A stretch of DNA of 64,000 nt from Psychrobacter immobilis (GTDB taxonomy: Bacteria > Pseudomonadota > Gammaproteobacteria > Pseudomonadales > Moraxellaceae), in the NCBI RefSeq assembly GCF_904846235.1, contig NZ_CAJGZN010000010.1:62001-126000 (forward strand). The letters are read 5' to 3'. Position numbers and translations under genes: made by a program. Below are positions 61,730-64,000 of this stretch, in pieces (the stretch's first letter is position 1; each line of letters starts with the position of its first letter). A model generated the notes under the pieces. The model did no database searches and was not told where the DNA came from. It saw only the letters and a list, made by a program, of their open reading frames with translations.

Positions 61730-64000
61730 ATGGCGGACACGCAAAACCTAACCACTCCAGATAGCAATGACAACCCTAATGCTAGTCAAGCAAGCCAAAC
61801 TGATCAGGCAGTTGCCTCGGGCAATGCTTATGAGCTCATCAAAAAACGTTTGACAGAACAAGGTGCTCGTTTAGAGCAACAGACGGCCACGCTAAATACT
61901 GCACGCCTTGAAGAGTTCGGCAGTACTCAAATGCAAGTCATCGCCCGTACGCGTATCCGTACCGAACATAACTGTGTGGCGCAGGATATGGTGCAAGTAG
62001 GCGAATATCTACTGTTTGGCTACAACGTTTTTATGGGGCTCAAGCGCGCGAGCAATATCAAAGATGTATTGTCGCTATATCGTTTGAACGAGCCAGCTGG
62101 TAATGAAGAAGAGTATCAGCTCGAAGAGGTTGACTTAAAAGGGACGTTTTTGGCTCAAGACGCCTTTGTCCAAGATTTCAATGAGCTGTATCGATATTAC
62201 AAGCAAACGCGCCTGATTCAAATAACGGTGAAAGACAGCAAATTGCTATTGGCGTTTCAGATTGGTGAGCGCATCACTGATATTCGAGTGTTCCGTTTCG
62301 CGTTAGATTTTAGTCAAGGTACACCAGAGTCGGCGCAAGTCGCTTATGTGGACAATCGAGGCGAGCGTGACATTGAACTACCGCCTGCTTATGATTTTGA
62401 CTGGATTGAGACCACACGCGATCAAATGGTGAATGGTAAATATCCGCATATGAATATCTTGGATACGATATTTGTAGAGACGGTCGGTGGAGATCTGACC
62501 ATCAAGATTGAGGATAATACGCAGTCAGGGCAGGGTATCTATAGCGAGCCTGTCGAAGATCGTACTCAGTCGTTGACCGATGCCGAGATTGCTTATGCCA
62601 AAGTTGGCAGTTTAATTCTGCTTAAGATATTACCGTATCGCGAGGATAGTTATCGCTATTTTGTCTATAACACTTTAACCGAAGGGGTATTACGTTTGGA
62701 TGCGATTGGACAATCGTGTGTGCAGCTACCAGAAGACCACGGCATCATATTTCCGGGTGGCTACTATCTGCAAACGGGCGAATATAAACTGTTTGATGCC
62801 AATAATGTGGACGCCAAAGACTTAAAGTTCAAACGCAAAATCATATCGCCAAATGGCGAAGATGTTCTATTTTTATTTTATGACAGAGACTTGGGTATCA
62901 CGGGTCTGTTTCCTTATAATTTGATTAAAAAGCAATTGGCAAATCCTATTTATTGCAACGGTATGGCCTTAGCTGAGAATGGCCGCTTGGCGCTGTTTAG
63001 CGATCAAAGTGAGCCATCTCGTATTCACCCGATGCAGATATGGCATACCCCTTATGCCTCACACGAGTATGTGAGCGAACTGCCAGAGAGCAAGAGTTTT
63101 TATGGAAAAATCGGCAATAAAGAACTGGTACGTGGTATCTCAGACCTGTATAGCATTACTCGCCTGATTGACAATCAAAGCGTGTCACAGAAGCTCTATG
63201 AAGAGCTTACCAATAATACTAGCCGACTCTTTGACAGCTATTACTGGTTGTCTGAGCCTGAGCTAAGCGAAGTCGCCAGTAGTATTAAAGAAGTAACGGC
63301 CACGGCTGAGCTGGTCATTGATGAATTCGCCAAAGTACAAAGTATCCAAAAGCAAACCCAAACCGCGCTAGCCGATGCTGATACGCAGCAAAGTGAGATT
63401 TTGCGGCAGATACGGGTCACTAGCTTTGAGTCGGCCAGTGATTATGTCGATCAGTTGTCAGCATTAAGACGCCAAAAAGGCCGTTTGGTCAGCTTGGAGG
63501 ATTTGCGCTATCTAGATACCGATAAGTTACAAGCATTGCAGACACAGTTAGAAGAAGCCGAGAGCGAGTTGGCTGAAAAAACGGTATTGTTTTTAAGTGG
63601 TGAAGAGGCGCTCTCAAGTTACGAAGGCACATTGGTCGATGTCAGTGAGCGCTTGAATACTGCTGAAACCAATGCTGAGCTAAAACCCGTACTAGAAAAA
63701 ATTGATGAGACAGCGCAAGGGTTAGATTTATTGACCGAGCTATTAGGCACATTAGATGTGGCCGATGCCACAGTACGCACGCAAATCATCGATGACATAT
63801 CGACCATTTATGCCAGCCTGAACCAAAGCAAAGCCAAGCTTAATCACAAACGCAAAAATCTAGGCTCAGCGGAGGCCGTTGCGCAATTTGGTGCGCAGTT
63901 TAAGCTGTTCGGTCAGTCCATTGCCAATGCATTATCCATTGCCAATACGCCTGAGAAATCAGACGAGCAAATGGCAAAACTATTAGTGCAGCTAGAAGAG
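61730..64000 (+). CDS. DUF3686-type 'DNA repair ATPase', N-terminal 757 residues (runs off right edge)
   Basis: The frame opens with ATG at 61730 and stays open to the last base. Visible parts match the large proteins annotated as DNA repair ATPases: a short polar N-terminus, then a DUF3686-type region (about 45-460, with GYYLQTGEYKLFD and IYCNGMALAENGRLALFSD). A helical coiled-coil region follows from about 480 (EEAESELAEKTVLFLSGEEAL). The AAA+ ATPase domain expected at the C-terminus is beyond the window, so its motifs could not be checked. The adjacent flotillin and YqiJ-like genes recur with this family, suggesting one membrane-linked system. GGACGAG lies before the ATG. Confidence 0.8.
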   Translation, partial: MADTQNLTTPDSNDNPNASQASQTDQAVASGNAYELIKKRLTEQGARLEQQTATLNTARLEEFGSTQMQVIARTRIRTEHNCVAQDMVQVGEYLLFGYNVFMGLKRASNIKDVLSLYRLNEPAGNEEEYQLEEVDLKGTFLAQDAFVQDFNELYRYYKQTRLIQITVKDSKLLLAFQIGERITDIRVFRFALDFSQGTPESAQVAYVDNRGERDIELPPAYDFDWIETTRDQMVNGKYPHMNILDTIFVETVGGDLTIKIEDNTQSGQGIYSEPVEDRTQSLTDAEIAYAKVGSLILLKILPYREDSYRYFVYNTLTEGVLRLDAIGQSCVQLPEDHGIIFPGGYYLQTGEYKLFDANNVDAKDLKFKRKIISPNGEDVLFLFYDRDLGITGLFPYNLIKKQLANPIYCNGMALAENGRLALFSDQSEPSRIHPMQIWHTPYASHEYVSELPESKSFYGKIGNKELVRGISDLYSITRLIDNQSVSQKLYEELTNNTSRLFDSYYWLSEPELSEVASSIKEVTATAELVIDEFAKVQSIQKQTQTALADADTQQSEILRQIRVTSFESASDYVDQLSALRRQKGRLVSLEDLRYLDTDKLQALQTQLEEAESELAEKTVLFLSGEEALSSYEGTLVDVSERLNTAETNAELKPVLEKIDETAQGLDLLTELLGTLDVADATVRTQIIDDISTIYASLNQSKAKLNHKRKNLGSAEAVAQFGAQFKLFGQSIANALSIANTPEKSDEQMAKLLVQLEE

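Overview
The window is about 64 kb of a moderately AT-rich gammaproteobacterial chromosome. Gene content and protein style point to Psychrobacter or a close Moraxellaceae relative. Evidence includes the tRNA-Thr/Tyr/Gly/Thr-tuf block, trxB-aat divergent from ftsK, the metX-metW pair, a cold-type secreted lipase with its foldase, and acidic Ser/Thr/Asp-rich insertions in otherwise conserved enzymes. The genus call is inference from these features, because no database search was possible. Almost every gene is housekeeping and there is no prophage, transposase gene, CRISPR array or rRNA operon.

Layout, left to right. 1-6.6 kb: 5' part of ileS, a TlpA-like membrane thioredoxin, a GNAT-nitrilase fusion, a membrane-tethered BLUF photoreceptor and a D-2-hydroxyglutarate-type dehydrogenase. 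6.9-16.9 kb: serA (divergent from that dehydrogenase), trhO, two low-GC membrane proteins, a Sel1-repeat protein, metW-metX, hemH and two poorly known proteins. 17-28 kb: polA, ohr, a lipoprotein, prfC, a DUF3298 protein, an FHA protein and trpE. 28-31 kb: four tRNAs, a DUF6122 membrane protein, tuf and a RimI-like acetyltransferase. 31-40.4 kb: MerR regulator, aat-trxB, ftsK, an amidase and a YgiD-type dioxygenase. 40.5-53.6 kb: rlmH, DUF421, a small membrane protein, dacB (PBP4), a DEDDh exonuclease, a cNMP/CBS/nucleotidyltransferase signalling protein, dapC, an orphan membrane protein, glnD and map. 53.9-64 kb: lipase and foldase, META lipoprotein, TolB-like lipoprotein, then a YqiJ-like OB membrane protein, a flotillin (YqiK-like) and the start of a DUF3686-type 'DNA repair ATPase'.

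Functional links. SerA makes 3-phosphohydroxypyruvate and can also reduce 2-oxoglutarate to D-2-hydroxyglutarate; the divergent FAD enzyme would recycle that by-product. The lipase needs the adjacent foldase. TrxB and Aat are encoded without a gap. The exonuclease and the CBS/nucleotidyltransferase protein form a recurrent pair. The YqiJ/flotillin/DUF3686 group at the right edge is the best candidate for a little-described system.

The clearest unlisted structure is a family of small non-coding elements with TA-flanked terminal inverted repeats. Two full 174-bp copies lie 13 kb apart, with two shortened copies and two one-ended fragments between them. Many gene ends carry clear hairpin plus T-run terminators. 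Several starts were moved to the codon that has a ribosome binding site.
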